Shown: positions 7,175 through 16,262, numbered from the stretch's first letter. The stretch: 64,000 nucleotides of DNA from Bog-473 sp036502025 (GCA_036502025.1 DASXZJ010000029.1:97443-161442); one strand, 5' to 3'. Notes: generated from the sequence alone by a model not told the origin. Numbers and translations are program-made.

Positions 7175-9241
7175 GTGACCGTCGTGGCACCACCCGTGAC
7201 GGGACAGGTCACCAAGCGGAGACTCTGGTTCATTCTCGGCGCGCTCCTCCTGGGGATGCTCTTGGCCGCCCTGGATCAGACCATCGTCTCGACCGCCCTC
7301 CCGACCATTGTGGGAGAGCTGCACGGGGGTTCCCACCTGGCCTGGGTCGTCACGGCGTACCTCTTGACCTCCACGGTCTCGACGCCGCTGTGGGGGAAGT
7401 TGGGCGACCAGTACGGACGCAAGTTCTTCTTCCAAGCCGCCATCGTGATCTTCGTACTCGGTTCGGCCCTGGCGGGATTCAGCCACACCATGACGCAGCT
7501 CATCCTGTTCCGGGCCGTGCAGGGTCTTGGCGGCGGTGGGTTGATGGTCGGTGCCCAGACGATCATCGGCGATGTGCTGTCCCCGCGCGAGCGGGGCCGC
7601 TATATGGGTCTCTTCGGGGCCATGTTCGCCGTGGCCACCGTCATCGGCCCGCTCATCGGTGGGCTGTGCGTGACCTACCTAACGTGGCGGTGGGTCTTCT
7701 ATATCAACCTGCCTCTGGGGATCTTGGCCCTCTTCGTGGCGGGCGCGGTCATCCCGGGATCGTTGAGCCGGGTGCACCACGCGATCGACTACGCCGGCAC
7801 CGTCCTGCTCTCGGTGGGCGCCACGTTGTTGATCATCTTCGCCAGCTTGGGCGGAATCTCGTGGTCCTGGGCCTCCAGCCAGAGCGTCGCCAGCGCGGTG
7901 GGCGGGGTGGTCCTCATCCTCCTCTTCCTTGGCGCTGAGCACCGGGCCAAGGAACCGCTCATTCCGCTCCGGCTGTTCGGTGAGCGCGTCTTCTCATCGG
8001 CCAGTGCCATCGGCTTCGTCATGGGGTTCGCCATGTTCGGCGCCCTCACCTTCTTGCCCCTCTTCCTGCAGAACGTGAAGGGGATCAGCCCCACATTGTC
8101 GGGCTTCCGCATCCTGCCGCTCATGGGCGGCATGTTGGCCGCCTCCCTCATCTCGGGCCGACTGGTGACCCGGTGGGGGCGCTACAAGGTCTTCCCCATC
8201 GTCGGGACTGCCATGATGACCGTGGGCGCGTTTCTCATGTCCTTGATCGGTCAGCACACCGGCGCCTGGGTGATGGCGGCCTACATGTTCGTCTTCGGCG
8301 TCGGGCTCGGACTGATCATGCAGGTGTTGGTGGTCGCGGTCCAGAACTCGGTGTCGTACCAGGACCTCGGGGTGGCCACCTCGAGTGCCACCTTCTTCCG
8401 AGGGATCGGGGGCTGCTTCGGGACGGCTGTCTTCGGGGCCATTTACGCCAATGTGCTCAGCGGGAAACTGGCCCCGGTTATCGCTTCTCTGCCGAAGGTC
8501 CACGGGACCGCGGTAAACCTCAACGTGCAGGACCCCTCCGCGCTCGTGAAGCTGCATTCCCTGCTGCCCGAGGTCTACGAGAAGGTGATCGGCGCCATCA
8601 CCCACGCCACCCAGACGGTGTTCCTGGTGGCGGTGCCCATTGCCTTCGCCGCCTTCCTACTCAGTTGGCTCCTGCCCGAGCGAGAATTGCGCCAGACAGT
8701 GCAGACGGTCGACACCGGCGAGGCCTTCGGGCTGGGGGAAACCCGGTCATCGCTGGAGGAGATCGAGCTGGCCCTCCAACGTTTCGCCAGTCGGGAGAAC
8801 AGAGCGGAGCTGTACACGACGTTGGCGCAACGAGCCGGCCTCGAGCTGCCGCCCCGTTCGTGTTGGCTCCTCTACCGCCTCTCGGACTGCCCGGCCTGCA
8901 CGGTGCAAGAGGTGGCCGCTCGATTGAAGGTGGACCAGGAGGTCATCCAACCGGGAGTCGACGGGTTGGTCGCGGCCGGGATGGTCGAGGAGGTGACGCG
9001 GGGCACCGAGTGCGACCTCGCGCTCACGCCGGCCGGCACCGCCGCCATCGGCCGTTTGACCGAGGCCAGGCGCAGTGGGTTGACCGAGCTGCTCGAAGGC
9101 TGGAATCCCCAGGAGCATCCCGAGGTGATCGACATGGTCAAGCAGCTCGCCACCTCGCTGCTGGCCGATGACACGCGCCTGGTGGCCGCCGCCATGCCCA
9201 AGGAGGCGGTGACCACGCCTGCCAGTGGGGGAGCGAGTTAG
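7175..9241 (+). CDS. DHA2-family MFS drug transporter fused to a C-terminal MarR-like winged helix
   Basis: At 688 residues this is longer than a typical 14-helix EmrB/QacA exporter (about 480-530). The transporter part (about 15-500) shows LDQTIVSTALP (33-43) and the motif-A loop GKLGDQYGRK (75-84). From about 527 to 665 a soluble domain follows with helix-turn-helix character: LLYRLSDCPACTVQEVAARL, then a wing ending in LALTPAGTAAI, as in MarR proteins. It contains a CPAC dithiol (572-575). The start is GTG 7175, preceded by GAGGAG; the ATG two bases earlier runs straight into a stop. The architecture implies a drug exporter with a built-in regulatory or sensing tail; this is inference. It is convergent with the sugar kinase gene, four bases apart. 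Confidence 0.88.
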   Translation: MTVVAPPVTGQVTKRRLWFILGALLLGMLLAALDQTIVSTALPTIVGELHGGSHLAWVVTAYLLTSTVSTPLWGKLGDQYGRKFFFQAAIVIFVLGSALAGFSHTMTQLILFRAVQGLGGGGLMVGAQTIIGDVLSPRERGRYMGLFGAMFAVATVIGPLIGGLCVTYLTWRWVFYINLPLGILALFVAGAVIPGSLSRVHHAIDYAGTVLLSVGATLLIIFASLGGISWSWASSQSVASAVGGVVLILLFLGAEHRAKEPLIPLRLFGERVFSSASAIGFVMGFAMFGALTFLPLFLQNVKGISPTLSGFRILPLMGGMLAASLISGRLVTRWGRYKVFPIVGTAMMTVGAFLMSLIGQHTGAWVMAAYMFVFGVGLGLIMQVLVVAVQNSVSYQDLGVATSSATFFRGIGGCFGTAVFGAIYANVLSGKLAPVIASLPKVHGTAVNLNVQDPSALVKLHSLLPEVYEKVIGAITHATQTVFLVAVPIAFAAFLLSWLLPERELRQTVQTVDTGEAFGLGETRSSLEEIELALQRFASRENRAELYTTLAQRAGLELPPRSCWLLYRLSDCPACTVQEVAARLKVDQEVIQPGVDGLVAAGMVEEVTRGTECDLALTPAGTAAIGRLTEARRSGLTELLEGWNPQEHPEVIDMVKQLATSLLADDTRLVAAAMPKEAVTTPASGGAS

Positions 9242-9245
9242 CCGG

Positions 9246-10244
9246 TCACGGATCTGAGAGGGCCGCCCGAAGCCGGTCCTTCGACGCCTCGTCTGCGCCC
9301 AGCGCATCGAGTCCCAGCAGGGCGGCACCGAGGACCGGCGGCGCGTAAAGGCGGCGCAACTGAGCGGCCGGGGCCACACGGTGCACCCCGTCGGCCACCC
9401 GGGCGTGAAAATCGGCATGGCGGGTGTCGAAGATGCCGCCGCCGAGGACGACCTCGACCGGCTGTTCCGCCACGCCGAGCCGGGTGATCGCCGCCCTGGC
9501 GAAACCAACGATCTCGTCGGCCAGGATGTCGGCAGCTTGGCGCGCCGGCTCGTCACCGTCGGCCGCGGCGTCGAGCAGGACGCGGGCCAGTTCGAAGAGC
9601 CGGCCGTAGGGGAGGGTGCCGGTGTAGACCGCGGCCAGGACTGCTTCGGCGTCGGGCAAATCGAAGTGGGCTGGCACGCGCCCTCGCAGCGAGGTGGGAG
9701 CCCCCCGCCCATCCGCGGCCCTCAGGGCCAGGCCGAGGGCGCGGACGCCCAGCCAGGAGCCGCCCGGTGCGAAGTCTCCGGAGAGTTCGGCCAGGGCGGG
9801 GAACCGGACCGAGGTTCCATCGGGACCGATTCCCGCGCAGTTCATACCGGTGCCGCACACCACACCCACGCCCCAGGTCGAGGTCGTCCCGGCTCTCGAT
9901 ACGGCCAGCGTGTCGTTGTACAAATGGTCGGTCCCGGTCCACCCCCGCAGCGCAATCGCCGGGGCCAGCCGCTCTTCGTCGACGGGCAGGTCGAGGCCAG
10001 CCAGGCAGTACACCCCGACTTCGCACAACGGGAATGGGGGTGCGCCCAGCTTCGCGTCAGCGGTCGCTTCGGCGATGGCTTCGCCCAGGGCGTCGAGCGC
10101 GCCGTCCAGGCCGACCAGTTGGTGGTTGCTCGGCCCCACCTTGGCCCGGCCCAAGAGCGTTCCGTCTTCGGCCACCAGGACCGCGTCGGTCTTGGTACTG
10201 CCACCGTCGAGGGCGAGGACGGCGGGTCGGAGTGGGCTGCTCAC
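9246..10244 (-). CDS. N-acetylglucosamine kinase-like protein (BadF/BadG ATPase family)
   Basis: A 332-residue ASKHA-fold kinase. The phosphate-1 loop DGGSTKTD lies at residues 13-20; later come WGVGVVCGTGMNC and GSWLGVRALGLALR, typical of the BadF/BadG/BcrA and GlcNAc kinase group. It probably phosphorylates an amino sugar or disaccharide with ATP in the cytoplasm. I chose GTG 10244 because the conserved loop follows at the normal distance; the upstream open frame is low-complexity Arg/Pro sequence. The gene is divergent from a GH4 glycosidase gene with only 23 bases between starts, which suggests a shared sugar pathway. Confidence 0.8.
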   Translation of the reverse strand: MSSPLRPAVLALDGGSTKTDAVLVAEDGTLLGRAKVGPSNHQLVGLDGALDALGEAIAEATADAKLGAPPFPLCEVGVYCLAGLDLPVDEERLAPAIALRGWTGTDHLYNDTLAVSRAGTTSTWGVGVVCGTGMNCAGIGPDGTSVRFPALAELSGDFAPGGSWLGVRALGLALRAADGRGAPTSLRGRVPAHFDLPDAEAVLAAVYTGTLPYGRLFELARVLLDAAADGDEPARQAADILADEIVGFARAAITRLGVAEQPVEVVLGGGIFDTRHADFHARVADGVHRVAPAAQLRRLYAPPVLGAALLGLDALGADEASKDRLRAALSDP

Positions 10245-10267
10245 GGTCGGATAGTACGTTGCCGGAC

Positions 10268-11548
10268 GTGGGCGTAAAGGTTGCCGTGGTCGGGGGAGGC
10301 AGCACATACACCCCCGAGCTGGTCGACGGCTTGTGCGATCACGAGGATCGGATGAAGGTCGACGATCTCGTACTGCTCGACCCCGATGAAGGGCGCCGTG
10401 AGGCGGTGGGGGGACTTTCCGAGCGAATCCTGCGGACGCGCGGGTGGCGTGGGACCTTTTCGACCACCGCCGACCGTGACGCCGCACTTGAGGGGGCCGA
10501 TTTCGTGGTCGTCCAGCTTCGCATCGGCGGCCAGGCCGCCCGCCATGTCGACGAGACGTTGCCGGTCGGTTACGGATGTCTCGGGCAGGAGACCACCGGC
10601 GCGGGTGGGTTGGCCAAGGCCCTTCGGACGGTGCCGACGATCCTCGAGCTGGCCGAAGAGACCGCCAAGCGGGCCAACCCCGGCGTGTGGTTCGTCGATT
10701 TCACCAACCCCGTCGGCATCGTCACCCAGGCTCTGATCGACGACGGTCACCGCGCCGTCGGCCTCTGCAACGTGGCGATCTGGGCGCAACGGCGGCTCGG
10801 TCACTACCTCGGTGTCGACCCCGACGGGGTTGAGATCGAGCACGTCGGGCTGAACCATCTGACCTGGATCCGTTCGGTCCGCACCGCCGAGAGCGAGGAC
10901 AAGCTGCCTGAGCTCTTCGACCGTTGTGGACCTGAGTTGGAGTTGGAGAGTGGGATCCCGCTCGACCTCCTGCGTCTTCAACAGGCGCTGCCGTCGTACT
11001 ACCTCCACTACTACTACCAACACGACCTCGAGGTGGCGCAGCAGTCCGTGCCCGGGCACCGCTCGAGGGCGGAAGTCGTCTCGGACCTCGAGAGGAAGTT
11101 GCTCGAGGAGTACCGGGACCCCGAGCTGGTGACGAAGCCGGCCGCGTTGTCCTACCGAGGAGGGTCGTACTACTCATTGGCGGCGGTGCGCCTGATGGCG
11201 TCGCTCCACGCCGACACCGGCGATATCCAAGTCGTCGACATGCGTAACGACGGCGCCATCCCCGGGTTACCCGATGACGCCGTGGTCGAGACCCGCGCCG
11301 TCGTCGATGCCGTCGGGGCGCACCCGCTGCCCCAGCGAGCCCTGCCGCCAGAGATGTTGGGCCTGGTGCAGCACGCCAAGGCATACGAGCGCCTGGCCGT
11401 GCAGGCCGCTCGCTCAGGGAGTCGCGAGGACGTGGTGCGGGCGCTGCTGGCCAACCCGTTAGTGGGTCAGTACCCCCTGGCGGCTGAGCTGGCCGATGCC
11501 TTGCTGGCGGCCAACCGTCATCATCTGCCGCGCTTCTTCCCGACCTGA
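10268..11548 (+). CDS. GH4-family 6-phospho-beta-glucosidase-like hydrolase
   Basis: A 426-residue NAD- and metal-dependent glycoside hydrolase of family 4. The N-terminal dinucleotide fold begins VAVVGGGSTYTPEL (6-18). QETTGAGGL (107-115), FTNP (145-148), the metal-site Cys in GLCN (165-168) and GLNHLTW (194-200) all match the 6-phospho-beta-glucosidase branch; GLCN fits this branch better than the GLCHS of alpha-galactosidases. It hydrolyses phosphorylated disaccharides by an oxidation-elimination mechanism. No PTS gene is visible, so the phosphorylated substrate may come from the divergent kinase. Start GTG 10268 gives the family-standard N terminus. Confidence 0.87.
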   Translation: MGVKVAVVGGGSTYTPELVDGLCDHEDRMKVDDLVLLDPDEGRREAVGGLSERILRTRGWRGTFSTTADRDAALEGADFVVVQLRIGGQAARHVDETLPVGYGCLGQETTGAGGLAKALRTVPTILELAEETAKRANPGVWFVDFTNPVGIVTQALIDDGHRAVGLCNVAIWAQRRLGHYLGVDPDGVEIEHVGLNHLTWIRSVRTAESEDKLPELFDRCGPELELESGIPLDLLRLQQALPSYYLHYYYQHDLEVAQQSVPGHRSRAEVVSDLERKLLEEYRDPELVTKPAALSYRGGSYYSLAAVRLMASLHADTGDIQVVDMRNDGAIPGLPDDAVVETRAVVDAVGAHPLPQRALPPEMLGLVQHAKAYERLAVQAARSGSREDVVRALLANPLVGQYPLAAELADALLAANRHHLPRFFPT

Positions 11549-11555
11549 CCATGTT

Positions 11556-11594
11556 GCGCGGGTGGTATCACGCGATCAGCTTCACCGCCCGCGC
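11556..11594. terminator. Long GC stem-loop between convergent genes
   Basis: GCGCGGGTGG (11556-11565) pairs with CCGCCCGCGC (11585-11594) over ten positions including one G-T pair, around a 19-base loop. It lies just after the GH4 stop and in the space facing the CapA gene. There is no T-tract, so it may be a Rho-assisted or bidirectional terminator. Confidence 0.35.
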
Positions 11595-11665
11595 GGCTCG
11601 TGTCCCTCTTGAGCCCGGCGCCCCCACCTTCGACTCCGTCTGAGCCAAGGGCGGACTACTGATCC

Positions 11666-12985
11666 CTACCCGGCGTTGTCGGTGGGCTGAGTGGTCGTGG
11701 ACGGCGGTCTGGTCGTGGTGGTGGTCGTGGTCGTGGTCGTGGCCCTGGATCCGGCTGCAGTCGTGGTCGTGGTCCCCGCCGTCGGCGCCGTGGTCGTGGT
11801 GGTGGCCGGGGCGACGAACTTCGACGTTTCCCCCTGCTCGGTGGCGAGGCTTGACGACGGGGTGGCCGCCAGGCCGGTGCAGGCGCGGGCCGCGTTCCAC
11901 GACTGCAGCGCCGTGGCGGCGGGCGTACCCGTGAGAGGCTGGGGCAGCCCGCCTACGATGGTGGCCGGAGTGAACGTGGCGGCGCTGATGTGCCGTCCGA
12001 CGGCGGTGATGAGAAGGGATCCGCTATCGGTCTCCGGTGCCGTGTTGTCGTAGAAGGCGAAGTTGCCCAGGCCGTAGTCGACGTAGGCCTCGCCTAGGTA
12101 GCCACCACCGAGGAGGACGTGTGCGTTGGAGCCGACCACGATGTCAGCGCCGGCATTGACCAGCTGCTGAGCCAAAGGAGGTTGCTGCGCGTTGGGGCAC
12201 GCCACTGTCTCGGTGCCCCAGTGGAGATAGACCACCACGGTGTCGGAGGTGCGGCGCGCTGACTGGACCGCCTGGATGAGCTGGGTCGGATCGAGCGCGG
12301 AGGCGACGCCCCCTTGCGCCGAGGTTGCCGACCACGTGCTGACGAGGTTGGAGGCGATCACCTGGGTGGCCGCGATGATGGCGATGCGCTGCCCGTTGAT
12401 CGTCACCCGGTAGGGCGCGAAGGCCTGCGTCGCGTTGGCGCCGATGCCGACCAGAGGAAACTTTGCGGCCGAGGCGATGGCCAGCGTCTGGCTCAGCCCC
12501 GCCTGACCGCAGTCCAGGGCGTGGTCGTTGGCGTCGGCCGCCACGGTGACGGTGGCGCTCTTGAGCGCGGTGATGGCGGTCGCCGGCGCGTTGAAAATGT
12601 AGGGCTTGGACTGTGGCTGAGGGCAGGTTCCGTTGGTGACGGATGTCTCGAGATTGATCATGCGCACTTGCCCACCCGCCAGCAGTTGGCTGGCGGTGCT
12701 GCCCAGGGCGGTCGCCGGATCGTGGGTCAAACGCTGGCCCACCGCGCCGGCGAAGTGGACGTCGCCGCCGAAGGCCAGGGTGACGGCCTTCCCGCTGCCC
12801 TTCCAGTCCGGGTTGAGCGGTGAATGGGCCGGAAACGAGTGGTGCAGCTGGTGGACGGTGGAGGGTGCAGGCGGACTCTTCTTGCCACCTCCTGAGAGGA
12901 AGACGACGTAGATGAGGAACAGCAAGATGAGTGTCCCTACCGTTGCCACCTGGCGGCGCCTCTGGCGGACCCTGCGTGAGACCAC
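11666..12985 (-). CDS. CapA family (poly-gamma-glutamate capsule-type) metallophosphatase-fold protein
   Basis: A 439-residue envelope protein with an Arg-rich start, one membrane anchor (about 16-31) and a large outer domain. The CapA/PgsA signature is visible as LAFGGDVHFAG (about 70-80), INLETSVT, VYLHWGTE and VGSNAHVLLGGG. After about residue 395 the protein ends in a Thr-rich tail encoded by a run of GTGGTC-like repeats, as in wall-spanning linkers. Family members act in polyglutamate or other polymer export, but no capB or capC is nearby, so this role is unproven. It is followed 79 bases downstream by the tyrosine phosphatase gene on the same strand. Confidence 0.82.
   Translation of the reverse strand: MVSRRVRQRRRQVATVGTLILLFLIYVVFLSGGGKKSPPAPSTVHQLHHSFPAHSPLNPDWKGSGKAVTLAFGGDVHFAGAVGQRLTHDPATALGSTASQLLAGGQVRMINLETSVTNGTCPQPQSKPYIFNAPATAITALKSATVTVAADANDHALDCGQAGLSQTLAIASAAKFPLVGIGANATQAFAPYRVTINGQRIAIIAATQVIASNLVSTWSATSAQGGVASALDPTQLIQAVQSARRTSDTVVVYLHWGTETVACPNAQQPPLAQQLVNAGADIVVGSNAHVLLGGGYLGEAYVDYGLGNFAFYDNTAPETDSGSLLITAVGRHISAATFTPATIVGGLPQPLTGTPAATALQSWNAARACTGLAATPSSSLATEQGETSKFVAPATTTTTAPTAGTTTTTAAGSRATTTTTTTTTTRPPSTTTQPTDNAG
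11690..11810. repeat. Simple GTGGTC-type repeat coding a Thr-rich tail
   Basis: The plus strand shows runs of GTGGTC and GTGGTG hexamers that encode the poly-threonine tail of the CapA-like protein on the minus strand. Such tracts are prone to length change by slippage. Confidence 0.75.
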
Positions 12986-13064
12986 GTCGGCACTATGGCA
13001 CAGGTGATTCGACCGTATGAGGCGGACGCCCAGGCCACGAACGATGTCGCGGGCGTCAGATCGA

Positions 13065-13613
13065 TCAGGGAATGGAACGCGCGTTCACCGCCGTGGCCAG
13101 TTGAGCGACCAGGCCTCGGCATCCAGCCTCGATCATCGACAGGCACGCATCGAACTCGGCCTGGTCGCCGTAGTACGGATCTGGCACGTCGGCGGCCGCC
13201 CCGGCGTCGGGGTCGAACGAGCGCAGCAAGCGCAGGCGGGCCGGATCGGCTCCCAGGCTGCGCAGGGTCTGGAGGTGGCGACGGTCGAGAGCGACCACGA
13301 GGTCACGCCGGCCCAGCTGGCGGGTAACGACCTGGTGGGCGACGTGCGGGTGCTCGGGATAGCCGGCGCGGCACAGGGCGGCCGCCGTGCGCGCGTCCAT
13401 CGGCTCTCCCTCGTGCCAGGGGCCGGTGCCGGCACTCGAGACCTCGAGGCGTTGGCCGAGAGAGGTGCCGTCGGTCAGGGTGGTGGCGGCGGCCAGAGAC
13501 CGCGTGACGACCTCGGCGATGGGGGACCGGCAGATGTTTCCGGTGCACACGAACTCAACCGCGTAGAGCTGCCCGTCGATGGGCGGAGCGAGCGAACGGC
13601 CCTCGGCCGCCAC
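13065..13613 (-). CDS. Low-molecular-weight protein tyrosine phosphatase
   Basis: A 182-residue LMW-PTP. The catalytic P-loop CTGNICRS is at 23-30, giving nucleophile Cys23 and Arg29, and the general-acid region DPYYGD is near the C terminus. These enzymes dephosphorylate tyrosines on cytoplasmic kinases or on exported effector targets. I chose GTG 13613 because it lies five bases after the stop of the upstream acyl-CoA ligase and gives the family length; the longer open frame overlaps that gene. It is probably co-transcribed with the ligase and then the capA-like gene. Confidence 0.87.
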   Translation of the reverse strand: MAAEGRSLAPPIDGQLYAVEFVCTGNICRSPIAEVVTRSLAAATTLTDGTSLGQRLEVSSAGTGPWHEGEPMDARTAAALCRAGYPEHPHVAHQVVTRQLGRRDLVVALDRRHLQTLRSLGADPARLRLLRSFDPDAGAAADVPDPYYGDQAEFDACLSMIEAGCRGLVAQLATAVNARSIP

Positions 13614-13618
13614 TCGGC

Positions 13619-15178
13619 TCACGCCGAGTACTCGTCTCGCAGGCTCTTCTTGACGATCTTCCCCGTGCCGGCCCGGGGCCACTCGGTTCGTAGCTCGAGT
13701 TGCTCAGGGATCTTCTGGATCATCAGACCGGCCTCGCGGCAGAACGCCACTACGTCGGCGAGTTCGAGTCCATCGGCGCCGTCGGCCAGCTGCACCACCG
13801 CGCAGACACGTTCACCGCGGGTCGGATCAGGAAGCCCGATGACGGCGACCTCGCTCACCTTGGGGTGGGTGTAGAGGAGGTCCTCGATCTCCTTGGCACT
13901 GATGTTCTCGCCCTTGCGGACGATGACGTCCTTGAGCCGACCGGTCAACGTGAGGTGGCCGTCAGCCCGTAGCCGGCCCAGGTCACCGGTGCGGAAGTAC
14001 CCGTCGTCGTCGAAGGCCGCCTCCGTGAGGTCGGGGTCGGTGTACCCGTGGAAGACCATGGGACCCCGCACGCGGATCTCGCCCTCTTCGTCGGGGCCAG
14101 CCAGCCGCCCGTCCAGCGCCACGATCCGCACGTCCGCCCCTTCCACCGGCTTGCCGTCGGTGTTGGCGAGCTGTTCGTCGGTGTCGGTCGGCGATCCGTT
14201 GGAGATCATCGGGACCTCCGTCATGCCGTAACCGTGGACGACGCCCCGCCCCCCGATCTCGGCGCGCACCTCGTAGTGGATCTCCGGCGGCTTGGCGGCA
14301 CCGCCGCCCGACATGAGTCGAAGGCTGGGCAGGATGGGTTCGCCAGGGGCCTTGCGCTGTTCGCCGAGGTATGCCACATAGAACGCGGTGCTGCCGCCGA
14401 CCATGGTGGCACCGTGCTCCCGGAAGAGAGGCAGCACGTCGGGCGCCGAGAAGGACTCGACCAGGATGGCGGGGAACCCGAACGACAGCATGGTGACGAG
14501 GTAGTCCGGACCGGCGATGTGCGCGAACGGAAACGCGATCGAGCCGACGTCGTCCGGTGTCATCTGCAGGGCGACGGCCAAGCCCCAGCCACCGGCGATG
14601 AGGGTCTGGTCGGTGTGCTGCACGCCCTTGGGGTCGGCCGTCGACCCCGAGGTGTAGTAGATCCAGCGAATGGGCGCCTGCTCGGGTGCCAACCCGACGG
14701 GGGCGGCGGGCAGGCTCGAGGGGTCGGCCTCGGGCAGGTCGCGGTCGATGATGAGCATCTCGGGCTGGGTGGCCGCTCCCGCCAGGGCCCGCTCGGCGAT
14801 GGCCGGGTAGTCGACGTCCCGCCATTGACGGGGTACGACGAAGAGGGAGGCCCCCGTCTGGCGGAGGGCGAAGCCAACCTCACGTTCCCGGTAGAGGTGG
14901 ATGATCGGGTTCTGGACCGCCCCCAGGCGGGACAAAGCCATGGACAGGACGATGGTCTCGATGCGGGTCGGCAGTTGCCAGGACACCACCGAGCCGGGTC
15001 CAACACCCATTGCAAAGAGACCCGCGGCCACCCGGTTGGCCCGCTCCCGGAAGGCACCGAAGGTGAGCTGCTCGCCGTCGGCCGCGATGAGCATGGGATG
15101 GTCGGATGACACGTCGGCGCGCCGATCCACCAGCTCCCACAGGGTGCGTGCCCCGGTCAGTACCTCGTTGGCGCCCAT
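13619..15178 (-). CDS. AMP-dependent acyl-CoA synthetase/ligase
   Basis: A 519-residue ANL-superfamily enzyme that activates a carboxylate with ATP and transfers it to CoA. The phosphate loop YYTSGSTADPKG (about 174-185), the AMP-site motif GYGMTEVP, the hinge GRLKDVIVRKGENIS and the C-terminal catalytic lysine region GTGKIVKKSL are all present. The best start is ATG 15178, preceded by an AAGGAG ribosome site; the frame is open upstream but the translation there is non-homologous. The hydrophobic substrate, possibly a fatty or aryl acid, cannot be inferred. It is divergent from a LapA-like membrane protein and followed by the LMW-PTP gene. Confidence 0.9.
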   Translation of the reverse strand: MGANEVLTGARTLWELVDRRADVSSDHPMLIAADGEQLTFGAFRERANRVAAGLFAMGVGPGSVVSWQLPTRIETIVLSMALSRLGAVQNPIIHLYREREVGFALRQTGASLFVVPRQWRDVDYPAIAERALAGAATQPEMLIIDRDLPEADPSSLPAAPVGLAPEQAPIRWIYYTSGSTADPKGVQHTDQTLIAGGWGLAVALQMTPDDVGSIAFPFAHIAGPDYLVTMLSFGFPAILVESFSAPDVLPLFREHGATMVGGSTAFYVAYLGEQRKAPGEPILPSLRLMSGGGAAKPPEIHYEVRAEIGGRGVVHGYGMTEVPMISNGSPTDTDEQLANTDGKPVEGADVRIVALDGRLAGPDEEGEIRVRGPMVFHGYTDPDLTEAAFDDDGYFRTGDLGRLRADGHLTLTGRLKDVIVRKGENISAKEIEDLLYTHPKVSEVAVIGLPDPTRGERVCAVVQLADGADGLELADVVAFCREAGLMIQKIPEQLELRTEWPRAGTGKIVKKSLRDEYSA

Positions 15179-15250
15179 GTCGTCTCCTTTCGGACTCTTC
15201 TCATAGCAGCTGCGAGCGGACGCGGGAGAACGTGGGCAGAATGAGGCATC

Positions 15251-15502
15251 GTGAAACTTCGTTCCCGCACACCCGATTCTCCCGACGAGCCGGCTGACTG
15301 GCGCACCAACGCCAGGATCGTCGCCTCGGGGGTGGCGGGCGTCCTCCTGCTGTGGTTCGCCCTGGGCAACTTGAAGAGCGTGTCGATCGACTTCTGGGTG
15401 AAGGACACCAAGGCGCCCCTGATCGTGGTCATCGCGATCTCTGGCCTCCTCGGCGCGTTGATCTCGGTGCTGGCCCGGCGCCACCGGACGCCCCGCGAAT
15501 AA
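15251..15502 (+). CDS. LapA-domain small membrane protein (DUF1049-like)
   Basis: An 83-residue protein with two membrane helices (about 25-45 and 55-73), separated by the short loop SVSIDFWVKDTKAP and ending in a basic RRH tail. The pattern NLKSVSIDFW followed by a second helix is typical of LapA/DUF1049 proteins, which help assemble envelope components. The start is GTG 15251, in the 72-base gap opposite the ligase gene. No partner gene is evident. Confidence 0.72.
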   Translation: MKLRSRTPDSPDEPADWRTNARIVASGVAGVLLLWFALGNLKSVSIDFWVKDTKAPLIVVIAISGLLGALISVLARRHRTPRE

Positions 15503-15583
15503 CCAAGGGGTCGTGCCGGGTGGCTGCGGCCAACCTGAGATTGGGGTGAGGGAGGCCGGCACCGCAGGCTCAGCCGGGCCAGC

Positions 15584-15596
15584 GGCCGGACCGGCC
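15584..15596. terminator. GC hairpin downstream of the LapA-like gene
   Basis: GGCCGG and CCGGCC flank a single base, and would fold as a five-pair stem with a three-base loop. It lies about 80 bases after the LapA-like stop, in a 282-base stretch where I find no convincing gene. No T-run follows. Confidence 0.25.
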
Positions 15597-15784
15597 GGAT
15601 CCCGTGACCGCGTGCCTCGGGCCTAGGCCGCCCCATAAGCTGTGGCCGGTGACTAGCGGCAGGCATGGGGCACAACGACACGGGGAGTCCATTGTCAGTG
15701 CTCGACAGGCGTGCAAACATGTGCTCCATGGTGGGCAGTGGAGGTCCGTCAAGGTGAGGCGCCCAGATTCGCGGGGAGGGGCCT

Positions 15785-16189
15785 GTGCCGCTCTCTGACC
15801 ACGAACAGCGAATACTCGCTGAGCTCGAGGAGTCGCTGGTCCGCCAGGATCCCGAGTTCGCCGAGCGGGTGCGCTCCGAGTCCGTGTACCGCCACGCCGG
15901 GCGGTACTGCAAGTGGGCCGCGGTGACGTTCGTCGTCGGCGTGGCCATCCTGGTCGCCTTCTACAGCGTCTCGGTCATCGTGGGCTTCGTCGGCGTCATC
16001 ATCATGTTCGCCTCCGCCGTCGTGTTCGAGCGCAACTTGCGCCGAATGGGCCGGGCGGGATGGCACGACCTGACCAGGACGAGAGACGGCGAGCGCTCCA
16101 AGGCCGCCGCCGCCTCGAATGGGTTGGAGGGGGCAGTCACCGAAGCGCGCGAGTGGTTCCGCTCCCGCTTTCACCGGCGCGAAAGCTGA
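15785..16189 (+). CDS. DUF3040 small membrane protein
   Basis: A 134-residue actinobacterial DUF3040 protein. The N terminus MPLSDHEQRILAELEESL is the family signature, followed by a cytoplasmic acidic segment, two adjacent membrane helices (about 45-62 and 64-82) and a basic Ala-rich tail. Function is unknown; the family is widespread in Actinobacteria, often near mraZ and division genes. The start is GTG 15785. The ROK-kinase gene follows on the same strand. Confidence 0.82.
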   Translation: MPLSDHEQRILAELEESLVRQDPEFAERVRSESVYRHAGRYCKWAAVTFVVGVAILVAFYSVSVIVGFVGVIIMFASAVVFERNLRRMGRAGWHDLTRTRDGERSKAAAASNGLEGAVTEAREWFRSRFHRRES

Positions 16190-16262
16190 GTCGCCCGCGG
16201 GTCTCCCCGCCGCTGACCGTGCCGCCGCCGCCGCCGCTGCTGAGCCTGCAGCTGCCTCTCCA

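Noticed and set aside
11690..11810. GTGGTC repeat considered as a CRISPR-like or regulatory repeat
   Set aside because: Units are six bases, without spacers, and encode the Thr-rich tail of the CapA-like protein.
15604..15798. 64-codon frame in the gap before the DUF3040 gene
   Set aside because: No ribosome site or conserved pattern, and it overlaps the clear DUF3040 start.
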